Assembly: GCF_001905665.1 (NCBI RefSeq)
Contig: NZ_LIVX01000002.1
Span: 917,385-981,384 of the forward strand
Reading direction: 5' to 3'
Length of the DNA: 64,000 nt
DNA from: Streptomyces sp. CB02261
Lineage (GTDB): Bacteria; Actinomycetota; Actinomycetes; Streptomycetales; Streptomycetaceae
The notes below the pieces were generated by a model that did no database searches, was not told the DNA's origin, and worked only from the letters and a program-made list of their open reading frames with translations. Below are positions 17,568 to 26,226 of the stretch, one piece after another. Positions within the stretch are counted from its first letter, which is position 1. Each line of letters starts with the position of its first letter. Made by a program: the position numbers and the translations under genes.

Positions 17568-17708
17568 GTCTGTCCTCGTCCTCGTCCTCGTCGATGGGGA
17601 TAGCAAACAGCGGGTCGACCGACCCGCCGGCACCAAGGCTAATGGTCCGGAGGCCGGTGACAAGACGTCGCCGATGTGTTCCTGTGGCCTGGGAACTACC
17701 CTGGCCGG

Positions 17709-17987
17709 ATGCGTAGTGAAACCCCCGCCGCACCGGTGAACGACAGCGCTCCGGGTGACGGCCTCGTCAAGGCCGGTGTCGTCGTGTTCGCCGTCGGCGC
17801 CCTGGCGACGCTGGTCACCGTGGCTCCGCTGTTCCTCGGCACCGATCCGTTCCCCACCGTCGCGTACTGCGTGTCGATGCTGATGGGCGTCGGTTTCGCG
17901 CTGGCCGCCGCCGGGGTGCTGCGGTCGATCGCCGCCCAGCGGCGCCAGGCGCGGGGCGGACCGGCCACGCCGGTTCAGGCCAGGTAG
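17709..17987 (+). CDS. Small membrane protein, function unknown
   Basis: A 92-residue protein with two transmembrane segments (about residues 22-42 and 48-72), followed by a basic tail. The start is the ATG at 17709. It is divergent from the cold-shock gene, and its last 13 bp overlap the 3' end of the HAD phosphatase gene on the other strand. I know of no function for it. Confidence 0.7.
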   Translation: MRSETPAAPVNDSAPGDGLVKAGVVVFAVGALATLVTVAPLFLGTDPFPTVAYCVSMLMGVGFALAAAGVLRSIAAQRRQARGGPATPVQAR

Positions 17988-18607
17988 CCCTCCCACCAGC
18001 GGCGGAAGTCCGTCAGGTCCGCCAGGACCACGTCCGCGCCCGCCTCCTTGAGCTCCTCGGGGGCGCAGGGGCCGGTGGCGACGGCCACCGAGAGGGCGCC
18101 GGCCTTGGCCGCGCCGCGGACGTCGCCGACGTGGTCGCCCACGTACACCTGGGCGCCGTGGGCGCGCAGGGCCTCCGCCTTGCCCTCGGCCCACAGGCCG
18201 CCGGCGACCGCGTCCGGCGTGATGTCGAGGTGCGCGAGGTGCAGCTCGGCGTGCGGGCCGTTCTTCGCGGTGACGACGATCGTCCGGCCGCCCGCCTCGC
18301 GGACGGCCTCGATGGCGTCCCGGGCGCCCGGCATCGGGTGCGAGGGCTCGATGGCGTACGTGGGGTAGAGCGCCCGGTAGCGGGCCGTCATCTCGGTGAC
18401 GTGCTCCTCGGGGAACCAGTACGCCATCTCGTGTTCGAGGGGCGGGCCGAGGCGGGTCACGACGAGGTCCGCGTCGATCGTGGCGCCGGTCTCGGCGGCG
18501 AAGGCCTCCCAGGCCGCCTTGATGCCGGGGCGGGTGTCGATCAGCGTCAGGTCGAGGTCGAAGCCGACGGTGAGCGGGGACGCGGGGGCGGCGGGCGTGG
18601 TCGTCAT
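17975..18607 (-). CDS. HAD-family hydrolase (phosphoglycolate-phosphatase-like)
   Basis: A 210-residue HAD phosphatase. GFDLDLTLIDT holds the nucleophile Asp and the general acid Asp. RTIVVTAKNG is motif II, KAEALRAHGAQ gives the Lys of motif III, and YVGDHVGDVRGAAKAG is motif IV. The cap lies between motifs I and II (GPPLEHEMAYWFPEEHV), giving a C1-capped enzyme like Gph. The substrate is a small phosphomonoester, not identifiable from sequence. The start is the ATG at 18607. Confidence 0.9.
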   Translation of the reverse strand: MTTTPAAPASPLTVGFDLDLTLIDTRPGIKAAWEAFAAETGATIDADLVVTRLGPPLEHEMAYWFPEEHVTEMTARYRALYPTYAIEPSHPMPGARDAIEAVREAGGRTIVVTAKNGPHAELHLAHLDITPDAVAGGLWAEGKAEALRAHGAQVYVGDHVGDVRGAAKAGALSVAVATGPCAPEELKEAGADVVLADLTDFRRWWEGYLA

Positions 18608-18781
18608 GGGCCCCATTCTGGGGGACCTCCGGCCCCCGGGTGGGCGAATGTCGGTGCTGCTTACACTGAGCCGAGCCTCACCCAGCCAGCCGTACCCGGC
18701 CGGGTCCGACCCCGGGCCGAGCCTCCCCGGAACCGGCCCGACCGCACCCCGCACCGCCGACGCACCACCCGATGGGTCCTG

Positions 18782-19786
18782 ATGCCAGCCGCTTTCCGTA
18801 CCAGACGGGTCCTCGCGACCTCGGCGGCTCTCGTCGCCCTGCTCCTCGCCGTCCTCCTCAGTCTCGCCGTCGGCGCCCGTGCCGTCGCCCCGTCCACGGT
18901 CCTCGACGCGCTGCTGCACGGCGGGACGAGTCCCGACGCCGAGGTCGTACGGCAGCTCCGCGTCCCCCGGACCCTGATCGGGCTGATGGTCGGCGCCGCG
19001 CTCGCCCTCGCCGGCACCGCGCTCCAGGGCATCACCCGCAATCCGATCGCCGACCCCGGCATCCTCGGCATCAGCCAGGGCTCCTCCGTCGGCGTCGTCC
19101 TCGCCATCGCCTTCTTCGGGGTGCACACCCTCACCGGGTACGTGTGGTTCGCGTTCGCGGGCGCCGCGGTCGCCGCGGTCGCCGTCCACGCCATCGCCTC
19201 CAGCGGACGCGGCGGGGCCACGCCCGTGAAGCTGGCGCTCGGCGGGGCCGCGATCAACGCGCTGCTGCTGTCCGTCACCACCGGCGTCCTCACCACGAGG
19301 GCCTCGGCCCTCGACGAGTTCCGGTTCTGGCAGATCGGCTCGCTCGACGGGCGGGACGCCCAGCTCGTCGGCCAGATCTGGCCCTTCCTGCTGCTCGGCG
19401 CGGTCCTCGTGGTGTCCGTGGCGCGCGGCCTCGACGCGCTCGCGCTCGGCGAGGACGTCGCCAAGGGCCTCGGGCAGCGGGTCGCGACCGTGCGGATCGT
19501 CGGCGGGGTCGGCGCGACGGTCCTCACCGGGGCGGCCGTGGCCGCCGCCGGGCCTGTCGCCTTCGTCGGTCTCGCCGTCCCGCACATCGCGCGGGCCGTC
19601 GTCGGCTCCGACCACCGCTGGGTGCTGCCGATGGCCGCCGTCATCGGGCCCGTGATGCTGCTCGTGGCCGATGTCGCCGGGCGGATCGTGTTCCCGCCGG
19701 GCGAGGTGCCGGCCGGGGTGATGACCGCGCTCATCGGCGTTCCGTTCCTGGTCACGCTGGTACGGCGGAAGGCGGTGCCCGCGTGA
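18782..19786 (+). CDS. FecCD-type siderophore ABC permease (subunit 1)
   Basis: A 334-residue BtuC/FecCD-family permease. RQLRVPRTLIGLMVGAALALAG, TRNPIADPGILGISQG and a C-terminal VGLAVPHIARAVVG are the family landmarks (coupling helix included). It should form one half of the membrane channel for a ferric-siderophore or heme importer. It overlaps the second permease by 4 bp. No substrate-binding lipoprotein gene lies in the window, so that part must be encoded elsewhere. A degenerate iron-box-like stretch lies about 100 bp upstream (18667-18685). Confidence 0.93.
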   Translation: MPAAFRTRRVLATSAALVALLLAVLLSLAVGARAVAPSTVLDALLHGGTSPDAEVVRQLRVPRTLIGLMVGAALALAGTALQGITRNPIADPGILGISQGSSVGVVLAIAFFGVHTLTGYVWFAFAGAAVAAVAVHAIASSGRGGATPVKLALGGAAINALLLSVTTGVLTTRASALDEFRFWQIGSLDGRDAQLVGQIWPFLLLGAVLVVSVARGLDALALGEDVAKGLGQRVATVRIVGGVGATVLTGAAVAAAGPVAFVGLAVPHIARAVVGSDHRWVLPMAAVIGPVMLLVADVAGRIVFPPGEVPAGVMTALIGVPFLVTLVRRKAVPA

Positions 19787-20835
19787 GCGCCGTCGCTACG
19801 CGCCCCGCCGGGTACGGGCTCGTCCGGGCCCGCGGAGCGTCCTTCCTCGTCCACCGGCGGTCCGCCCTCGTCGCCGTGGGCCTGCTGCTGCTCCTGGCCG
19901 TGTCCTGCGTTGCGTACCTCTGCGTCGGCGAACGGTTCGTCGAACCCTCCGAGGTCCTCCGGATCCTGCTCGGGGAGGCGTCGCCGTCGGCGTTCGTCGT
20001 GGAGGAGCTGCGCGAGCCCCGGCTCGTCGTCGCCCTCGCCGTCGGCGCCGCGTTCGGTGTCGCCGGAGCCCTCATCCAGACCGTCGCCCGCAACCCGCTC
20101 GCCAGCCCCGACATCATCGGCATCAGCCAGGGCGCCGGGGCCGTCACCGTCGCCGCGATGACCTTCGGCCTCACCTCGTACACCGTCCTGCCGTACCTCT
20201 CCGTCGCCGGTGGGGTGCTGGCCGCCGCGCTCGTGTACGCCTTCGCCTGGCGCGGCGGGCTGCACGCCACCCGCTTCGTCCTCATCGGCATCGGCTTCGC
20301 GATCGCCCTGCGGTCCCTCACCACCCTCTTCATGACCAAGGGCGACTACCTCGTCGCCCAGCAGGCCCAGATCTGGATGACGGGCTCCCTCAACGGGCGC
20401 GGCTGGGACGAGTCCGCGCCCATCCGCTGGACGCTGCTCCTGCTGCTGCCCGCCGTGCTGTGGGCCGCCCGCGCGCAGCGGGCCGTCTCCCTCGACGACG
20501 ACACGGCGACCGGGCTCGGCGTGCGGCTCGGGCGGGTCCGGCTCGGGCTCGTCGCCGTCGGCGTCGTCCTCGCGTCCGTGGCGACGGGCGTCGCGGGGCC
20601 CGTCGACTTCGTGGCGCTCCTCGCCCCGCAGATCGCCCGCCGGATGACGCGGACGGCGCAGATCCCGCTGTTCTGCTCGGCGCTCACCGGTGCCGCGATC
20701 GTCGTCCTCGCCGACCTGCTCGGGCGGCGGCTCCTCTCCCCCGTCGAACTGCCGGTCGGGGTCCTCACGGCGGCGATCGGCGCCCCGTATCTGATCTGGC
20801 TCATCGTCCGGAGCCGTACGGAAGGCAAGGCATGA
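19783..20835 (+). CDS. FecCD-type siderophore ABC permease (subunit 2)
   Basis: A 350-residue BtuC/FecCD permease. LREPRLVVALAVGAAFGVAG, ARNPLASPDIIGISQGAGA and VDFVALLAPQIARRMT match the same landmarks as the first subunit. The two differ strongly and should form a heterodimer. The GTG start overlaps the upstream stop and the stop overlaps the ATPase start (ATGA), so translation of all three genes is coupled. Confidence 0.94.
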   Translation: MSAVATRPAGYGLVRARGASFLVHRRSALVAVGLLLLLAVSCVAYLCVGERFVEPSEVLRILLGEASPSAFVVEELREPRLVVALAVGAAFGVAGALIQTVARNPLASPDIIGISQGAGAVTVAAMTFGLTSYTVLPYLSVAGGVLAAALVYAFAWRGGLHATRFVLIGIGFAIALRSLTTLFMTKGDYLVAQQAQIWMTGSLNGRGWDESAPIRWTLLLLLPAVLWAARAQRAVSLDDDTATGLGVRLGRVRLGLVAVGVVLASVATGVAGPVDFVALLAPQIARRMTRTAQIPLFCSALTGAAIVVLADLLGRRLLSPVELPVGVLTAAIGAPYLIWLIVRSRTEGKA

Positions 20836-21647
20836 CGAGCAGGCTGACCGCGCGCGAGCTGACGCTCGCCTACGAGGACCGCACCGTCGTCCACGGGCTG
20901 GACCTCGCCGTCCCCGACGGGCAGGTGACCGTGATCGTCGGTCCCAACGCCTGCGGCAAGTCCACCACCCTGCGGGCCCTCGGGCGGCTCCTCAGGCCGG
21001 CGGGCGGCGCGGTCCTCCTCGACGGCGAGGAACTGGCGAAGCTGCCGACGAAGCGGATCGCCCGGTCCATCGGGCTGCTGCCGCAGACGCCCGTCGCGCC
21101 GGAGGCGATCACCGTCGCCGACCTCGTGTCGCGGGGCCGCCAGCCGCACCAGGCCTGGTGGAAGCAGTGGTCGGAGGAGGACGAGCGGGCCGTCGCCGAC
21201 GCGATGGCCCGGACGGACGTGACCGCGCTCGCCGACCGGTCCGTCGACGCGCTCTCGGGCGGTCAGCGGCAGCGGGTCTGGATCGCGATGGCGCTGGCGC
21301 AGGAGACGGACCTGCTGCTCCTCGACGAGCCGACGACCTATCTCGACATCGCGCACCAGGTGGAGGTGCTCGACCTGGTGCGCCGCCTCAACCGGCTGCG
21401 CGGCCGTACGGTCGTCCTCGTCCTCCACGACCTGAACCAGGCGGCGCGGTACGCCGACCATCTGATCGCGATGAAGGCGGGGCGGGTGGTCGCGGAGGGC
21501 CCGCCGGGGGAGATCGTCACGGAGTCGCTGGTACGCGACGTCTTCGGCCTGCGCTCGATGGTGGTCCCGGACCCTGTGACGGGGTCCCCCCTGGTGGTCC
21601 CGGGCGCCCCCTGGCACGCGGACACGCCTAGCCCGTCGGGGGGCTGA
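20832..21647 (+). CDS. Siderophore ABC transporter ATP-binding protein
   Basis: A 271-residue ABC ATPase of the FecE/FepC type. The Walker A motif is GPNACGKST (the Ala-Cys pair is usual in siderophore ATPases), the signature is LSGGQRQR, Walker B is LLLLDEPTTYLD and the switch His is in VLHDLNQAARY. It energises the two preceding permeases. The C-terminal VTGSPLVVPG region is typical of this subfamily. It is the last gene of the three-gene operon. Confidence 0.95.
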   Translation: MTSRLTARELTLAYEDRTVVHGLDLAVPDGQVTVIVGPNACGKSTTLRALGRLLRPAGGAVLLDGEELAKLPTKRIARSIGLLPQTPVAPEAITVADLVSRGRQPHQAWWKQWSEEDERAVADAMARTDVTALADRSVDALSGGQRQRVWIAMALAQETDLLLLDEPTTYLDIAHQVEVLDLVRRLNRLRGRTVVLVLHDLNQAARYADHLIAMKAGRVVAEGPPGEIVTESLVRDVFGLRSMVVPDPVTGSPLVVPGAPWHADTPSPSGG

Positions 21648-22153
21648 GGGGGGCGCCTGGGCCGCCGGACGCCCCGTGTGGTGGTCCGGCCCCCGGTCGT
21701 CGCCCCGCGCGGAGCCGGGCCCCGGTCGCGCCGCGTGACCCGGGCCCCCGCCGCTCGTGCGGGCCGGGTCCCCGGTCGGCCGGTGTGAGCCGGGCCGCCA
21801 CCGCCTCGCGCGGGCCGGGCCGCCCGCCCCCCGCCGTGTGGGCAATCGTCCCGCAGGGCGGGACGGGTGGGCACACGGGACGGCGCTCTTTGCGGGCGCC
21901 TCCGCCCCTGGTGCCCTGACCCGCACCACACAGTCCGGCGCGCACCGGGTGCGGGTACAGGCCTGGAAGCCTAGGCCCGGCACGGGGCGCCGTTCCGTTG
22001 TGCCCACCCGTTCCGCCCTGGGGCCCCCGGACGGAGTCTGGGGGAGGAACGAATGCCCACAACGGCGGGGGCGGGGGGCGGGTGTGCCCCGTGGGAGGCG
22101 CGCCCGTGACGTCGCGGCAGGACCCCGCGCCCCTCGCGATGAGGTGAGGCCAT
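21648..22153. other. Intergenic region with GC-rich and palindromic repeats
   Basis: About 500 bp between convergent genes with no gene visible. The left part (21650-21830) repeats GGGCCGGG-type words; the right part is the dispersed palindromic element described separately. Confidence 0.6.
21836..22070. repeat. Second copy of the composite palindromic element
   Basis: GTGTGGGCAATCGTCCCGC and GCGGGACGGGTGGGCACAC form the first palindrome, a GCACCGGGTGCGGGT hairpin follows, then GTTGTGCCCACCCGTTCC and GGAACGAATGCCCACAAC form the second. Order and words match the 188-bp unit at 11.8-12.2 kb. In this copy the loop of the last palindrome is enlarged by about 25 bp (GGGGCCCCCGGACGGAGTC). Confidence 0.75.
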
Positions 22154-23053
22154 TCAGTGGCGGCGGGCGCGCCACAGGAGGTACAGGGCCGAGGCGATGG
22201 CCGCGCCTCTGAGCGTCCAGGGCCAGGTTTCCGAGATCGCCGTGCCCATCGCCTCACCGCCCGCCGTGACCGGCTCCCCCCAGCGGCCCTCGACGCGGCC
22301 CCAGAGCCAGACCACGCCCGACGCGGCCGCGAGGCCCGGGATGACGAGGACGGCGGTCTTGACCTCGCCGGGGGTCAGCCGGCGGGAGGCGTACGCGATG
22401 AGCCAGCCCCCGGCGAGGGCGGGCAACGAGCTGAAGGCGGCGCCGCCGAGCAGCAGGAGCGCGGCGAGGAGGACGAAGGGGCTCGCGAGGCGGAAGCGGG
22501 GGGACGCCGCTGTCCCCTCGGTCTCCGGCTCGGCGACCGGGGCCGGGGCCTGGTCGCCGTCCCCGGCGCGGCGGCGGAGGAGGACACGCGCGAGCCGCCG
22601 GCGGCGGCGCGTGCCCGGCGTCGGCTCCGTCTCCAGCTTCTCCTCCGGCTCGGCGGGAGGGGCCGGTGGTTCGAAGAGGTCCGGGCGTTCCAGGCCGCCG
22701 ACGAAGCCCCCCAGGCCCTCGGTCGGGTCAGGAGCGACGGGGGCGGTCAGGGCGTCGGACCGCCACCAGTCGACGGCCTCCGTCTCGGGTTCCGCGCGCG
22801 GCTTCGGCACGGGTGGCGCCGCGCCCGGGCCGCCCGCCCGTTCCACGACCTCGTCCGGTGAGCCGAGCGCGCCGAGGATCCCGCGTACCGCCGTCGGGCT
22901 CTCCTCGTCGTACGTGGCGCGCTGCCGTTCGATCTCGTCCCGGAGCGTCGACACCAGCCGGCTCCGGTCGTCCGGTGGCAGCCGGCGCTGCTCGGCCAGC
23001 TCGCCGACCCGGCTCAGATAGTCGTCGACCAGGTGGTCGCTCTCGATCCCCAC
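22154..23053 (-). CDS. Membrane protein with N-terminal HAAS-like helical region
   Basis: A 299-residue protein. Residues 1-75 (HLVDDYLSRVGELAEQ ... LGSPDEVVERAG) look like the HAAS domain often found in regulators of membrane signalling. A Pro/Glu-rich linker and an Arg-rich patch follow, then about four hydrophobic helices (FVLLAALLLLGGAAFSS; AVLVIPGLAAASGVVWLW and others). The GTG start at 23053 has GGAGGGGC just upstream. The function is unknown. It diverges from the WYL-ended gene. Confidence 0.75.
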   Translation of the reverse strand: MGIESDHLVDDYLSRVGELAEQRRLPPDDRSRLVSTLRDEIERQRATYDEESPTAVRGILGALGSPDEVVERAGGPGAAPPVPKPRAEPETEAVDWWRSDALTAPVAPDPTEGLGGFVGGLERPDLFEPPAPPAEPEEKLETEPTPGTRRRRRLARVLLRRRAGDGDQAPAPVAEPETEGTAASPRFRLASPFVLLAALLLLGGAAFSSLPALAGGWLIAYASRRLTPGEVKTAVLVIPGLAAASGVVWLWGRVEGRWGEPVTAGGEAMGTAISETWPWTLRGAAIASALYLLWRARRH

Positions 23054-23158
23054 GGTGCCCCTCCACGGCCGGTTCGCCCGGTACGGCCCGACGTTAGCGC
23101 CTGGACAGCGGCTAACGTGGTGCGGATGGGGATCGGTGAGCTCGACCGGGAGGCGCAT

Positions 23159-25669
23159 GTGCCCGAGGTAACTGGCGCCGCCGCGGCGCCCCGCACACTC
23201 GCGGAGGCGCTGCGCGCACGGGGTGACGAGGGGCTCGCCGCGCTGCTGCGGGCCCGGCCGGACCTGCTGAGTCCCGTGCCGAACGACCTGACGCAGCTGG
23301 CGACCCGCGCCGGTACGCGGGGTTCGGTGGTGCGGGCGCTGGAGCGGCTCGACCGGTTCGCGCTCCAGACGGCGGAGGCGCTGGCGGTGGGCCCGGACCC
23401 GACGCCGTATCCCGTGCTCCTGGCGCTGTTGACCGGCGACGAGGGGGATCCGGGGATCGAGGCGGCGCTGCCGGGTGCGGTGGCGCTGCTGCGCGAGCAG
23501 GCGCTCGTGTGGGGCGAGGACGACCGCCTGCGGCTGGTGCGGACGGCGCGGGAGCTGCTGGCGCCGTCGGCGCAGCATCCGTCGCCGACGGGTCTCGGGC
23601 CGACGGTCGCGGAGGCGACGTCGGGGATGTCGCCGGGGCGGGTGCAGGAGATCATCGCGGCGGCGGGGCTGCCGGCGACGCACGATCCGGTGTCGGCGGT
23701 GGCGGCGCTCACGGAGCTGTTCACGGACCGGGCGCGGATGGGGGCGTTGCTGGATTCGGCGTCCCCGGAGGCGCTGGCGGTCCTGGACCGGCTGGTGTGG
23801 GGTCCGCCGTACGGCGAGGTGACGGCGAATCCGGCGCCGCCGGTGCGCTGGCTGCGTGACCGGGGCATGCTGCTGCCGGTGTCGGCCCGGACGATGGTGC
23901 TGCCGCGTGAGGTGGCGCTGCATCTGCGGGGCGGGCGGGCGCACCGGGCGCCGGAGCCGGTGCCGCCGGAGCTGGGGGTGTCGCGCGAGTACCGTCCACA
24001 GGTGGTGGACAGCGCGGCCGCCGGGCAGGCGCACGTGGCGCTCGCGACGGTCGAGGAGCTGCTGAAGTCGTGGGACCGGGGCGGTCCGCAGGTGCTGCGG
24101 GCGGGGGGTCTCGCGGTGCGGGACCTGAAGCGGACGGCGGCGGCGCTGGACGTGACGGAGGAGACGGCCGCGTTCTGGCTGGAGCTCTGTTACGGGGCGG
24201 GGCTGCTGGCCTCGGACGGGGAGGCGGACGAGCGGTACGCGCCGACGCCCGCCTACGACCACTGGCTGGATCTGCCGCCGGCCGAGCGGTGGGCGCTGCT
24301 CGTCACGCCGTGGCTGTCGGCGACCCGTACGCCGGGTCTGGTCGGCGGGCAGGACACGAAGGGCCGGACGCTGGCCGCGCTGGGCCCGGATCTGGACCGG
24401 GCTCCCGCGCCGGAGGTCCGGCATCGGGTGCTGGCGCTCCTGGCGACGCTCGCGCCGGGCTCGGCGGCCGATCCGGAGACGTTGTTCGCCCGTCTGCGCT
24501 GGGAGCGGCCGTTGCGGGGTGCGGCGCAGGCCGCCTCCGAGGGCGACGGCGCGGGGGTGCCGGATCTGCGGTCGCGGCTGGCGCGGTGGACGCTCGCGGA
24601 GGCGGAGCTGCTCGGGCTGACGGGCCGGGGCGCCCTGTCGGGTCCCGCGCGGGCGCTGCTGAACCTGCCGCTGGCCGAGGCGGCGGAGGCCACCGCGCCG
24701 GGCGGTGGGGTCGAGCTGTCGGTGGCGGCGGAGCGGGCGGCGACGCTGCTGGCGCCGCTGCTGCCGGAGGCCGTCGACCACGTCCTGTTGCAGGCGGATC
24801 TGACGGCGGTGGCGCCGGGGCCGCTGCGGCGCCCGCTGGGGGACGCGCTCGCGGTGCTCGCGGACGTGGAGTCGAAGGGTGGCGCGACGGTCTACCGGTT
24901 CACGCCCGGTTCGGTGCGGCGGGCGCTGGACTCCGGCCTGACGGCGTCGGACCTGCACGAGTTCCTGAAGGCGCATTCGCGTACGCCGGTGCCGCAGCCG
25001 CTCGCGTACCTCGTCGACGACGTGGCGAGACGGCACGGGCATCTGCGGGTGGGGGCGGCGTCCGCGTACGTGCGCTGCGACGACGACACGGTCCTCGGCG
25101 AGATCCTCGCGGACCGGCGGTCGGCGTCGCTGGGGCTGCGGAGGCTCGCGCCGACGGTCCTGGCCGCGCAGACGGATCCGGCGTCGCTGCTCGACGGGCT
25201 GCGGTCGATGGGGTACGCGCCGGCCGCGGAGTCCGCGGAGGGCGACGTCCTGGTGACCCGCGCCGACGCGTACCGCACGCCCGCGCGTACGGCTCCGGTG
25301 CCGGTGCCCGACGGGCCGCCCGCTCCCGACAGGACGCTGCTGGGCGCGGCGGTCCGGGCGATCCGGGCGGGTGACCGGGCGGCGACGGTGGTGCGGAAGG
25401 AGCCGGCGGCCGTTCCGTCGGCGGCGGGGGCGCTCCCGCGCACGTCCGCGGCGGAGACCCTCGCGACCGTGCAGGCGGCGGCGATGACGGGCTCCGCGGT
25501 GTGGATCGGCTACGTCAACGCGGACGGCGCGGCGAGCCAGCGGGTCATCGCCCCGGTCCGCGTGGAGGGCGGCTTCGTGACGGGCTACGACCACACGGCG
25601 GACGAGGTCCGCACGTATCCGCTGCACCGCATCACGGGCGTCGCGGAGCTGGCGGACGACCAGGTGTGA
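23159..25669 (+). CDS. Helicase-associated protein with C-terminal WYL-like domain
   Basis: An 836-residue protein without helicase motifs. The N-terminal and middle parts are alpha-helical repeats of the type annotated as 'helicase-associated / XPB N-terminal-like'. The last 75 residues (AAAMTGSAVWIGYVNADGAA, RVIAPVRVEGGFVTGYD, VRTYPLHRITGV) have the pattern of a WYL domain, a ligand- or nucleic-acid-sensing fold. It lies 560 bp before an XPB-type helicase on the same strand, with one small gene on the other strand between, and probably works with it in DNA repair. The GTG at 23159 is preferred because GGGAGG lies at the right spacing. Confidence 0.82.
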   Translation: MPEVTGAAAAPRTLAEALRARGDEGLAALLRARPDLLSPVPNDLTQLATRAGTRGSVVRALERLDRFALQTAEALAVGPDPTPYPVLLALLTGDEGDPGIEAALPGAVALLREQALVWGEDDRLRLVRTARELLAPSAQHPSPTGLGPTVAEATSGMSPGRVQEIIAAAGLPATHDPVSAVAALTELFTDRARMGALLDSASPEALAVLDRLVWGPPYGEVTANPAPPVRWLRDRGMLLPVSARTMVLPREVALHLRGGRAHRAPEPVPPELGVSREYRPQVVDSAAAGQAHVALATVEELLKSWDRGGPQVLRAGGLAVRDLKRTAAALDVTEETAAFWLELCYGAGLLASDGEADERYAPTPAYDHWLDLPPAERWALLVTPWLSATRTPGLVGGQDTKGRTLAALGPDLDRAPAPEVRHRVLALLATLAPGSAADPETLFARLRWERPLRGAAQAASEGDGAGVPDLRSRLARWTLAEAELLGLTGRGALSGPARALLNLPLAEAAEATAPGGGVELSVAAERAATLLAPLLPEAVDHVLLQADLTAVAPGPLRRPLGDALAVLADVESKGGATVYRFTPGSVRRALDSGLTASDLHEFLKAHSRTPVPQPLAYLVDDVARRHGHLRVGAASAYVRCDDDTVLGEILADRRSASLGLRRLAPTVLAAQTDPASLLDGLRSMGYAPAAESAEGDVLVTRADAYRTPARTAPVPVPDGPPAPDRTLLGAAVRAIRAGDRAATVVRKEPAAVPSAAGALPRTSAAETLATVQAAAMTGSAVWIGYVNADGAASQRVIAPVRVEGGFVTGYDHTADEVRTYPLHRITGVAELADDQV

Positions 25670-25678
25670 CGGGGCGGC

Positions 25679-26035
25679 TCAGGTCGGGCCGTGGCCGGTG
25701 AGCACCATGACGACGAAGACCGTCCAGCCGATGCCGGCGAGCAGTCCCGGGTAGCCCGCCGCGAGGCCGCAGGCCGCGACCGCGAGGTCGGTGCGCGTCC
25801 GGCGCCGCCGTCGGGTCCGGGCGAGGAACCAGCTCGGCGCGACGAGCGCGAGGGGCAGGACGAAGCCGCCGATCAGGATGGCGGGCAGTGCGGTGAACAG
25901 GTCCGCCCGCACCGCCACCGCGAGCGACAGCAGGGGTGCCAGCAGGGTCGCGACGAGTGGGGCCACCCACCAGCGCGGGTCGGCCTCGTCACCGGGAGCG
26001 GTGCTGGTGGCGGGTGCGGGGGCGTCGTTCGTCAT
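25679..26035 (-). CDS. Small membrane protein, function unknown
   Basis: A 118-residue protein with three hydrophobic segments (WWVAPLVATLLAPLLSLAVAV, LPAILIGGFVLPLALVAPS, LLAGIGWTVFVVMVLTG) and a basic loop RTRRRRRTRTD. It starts at the ATG at 26035. It lies between two rightward DNA-repair-type genes and converges on the first one. I do not recognise it. Confidence 0.7.
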   Translation of the reverse strand: MTNDAPAPATSTAPGDEADPRWWVAPLVATLLAPLLSLAVAVRADLFTALPAILIGGFVLPLALVAPSWFLARTRRRRRTRTDLAVAACGLAAGYPGLLAGIGWTVFVVMVLTGHGPT

Positions 26036-26226
26036 GGCCTCATCCCACCGTGGCCGCCGGTCGGCGCCCACCGCGCGCGTACTCATCCGGCGCGGGCCCG
26101 GTACTCGGGTGTACGCCGGGTCCCCGGGGGCTGCGGCGGGCGCTCCGGCCTGTGAGGGCGCCGGATCAGGCACACTGGAGGATTGGCCGTTACGGGAACG
26201 GCCGGGTGCCGGAAGGACCTGATCAC

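Noticed and set aside
22154..25627. 1157-codon minus-strand frame
   Set aside because: Only the part up to 23053 is real coding; the rest is the shadow of the WYL-ended gene.
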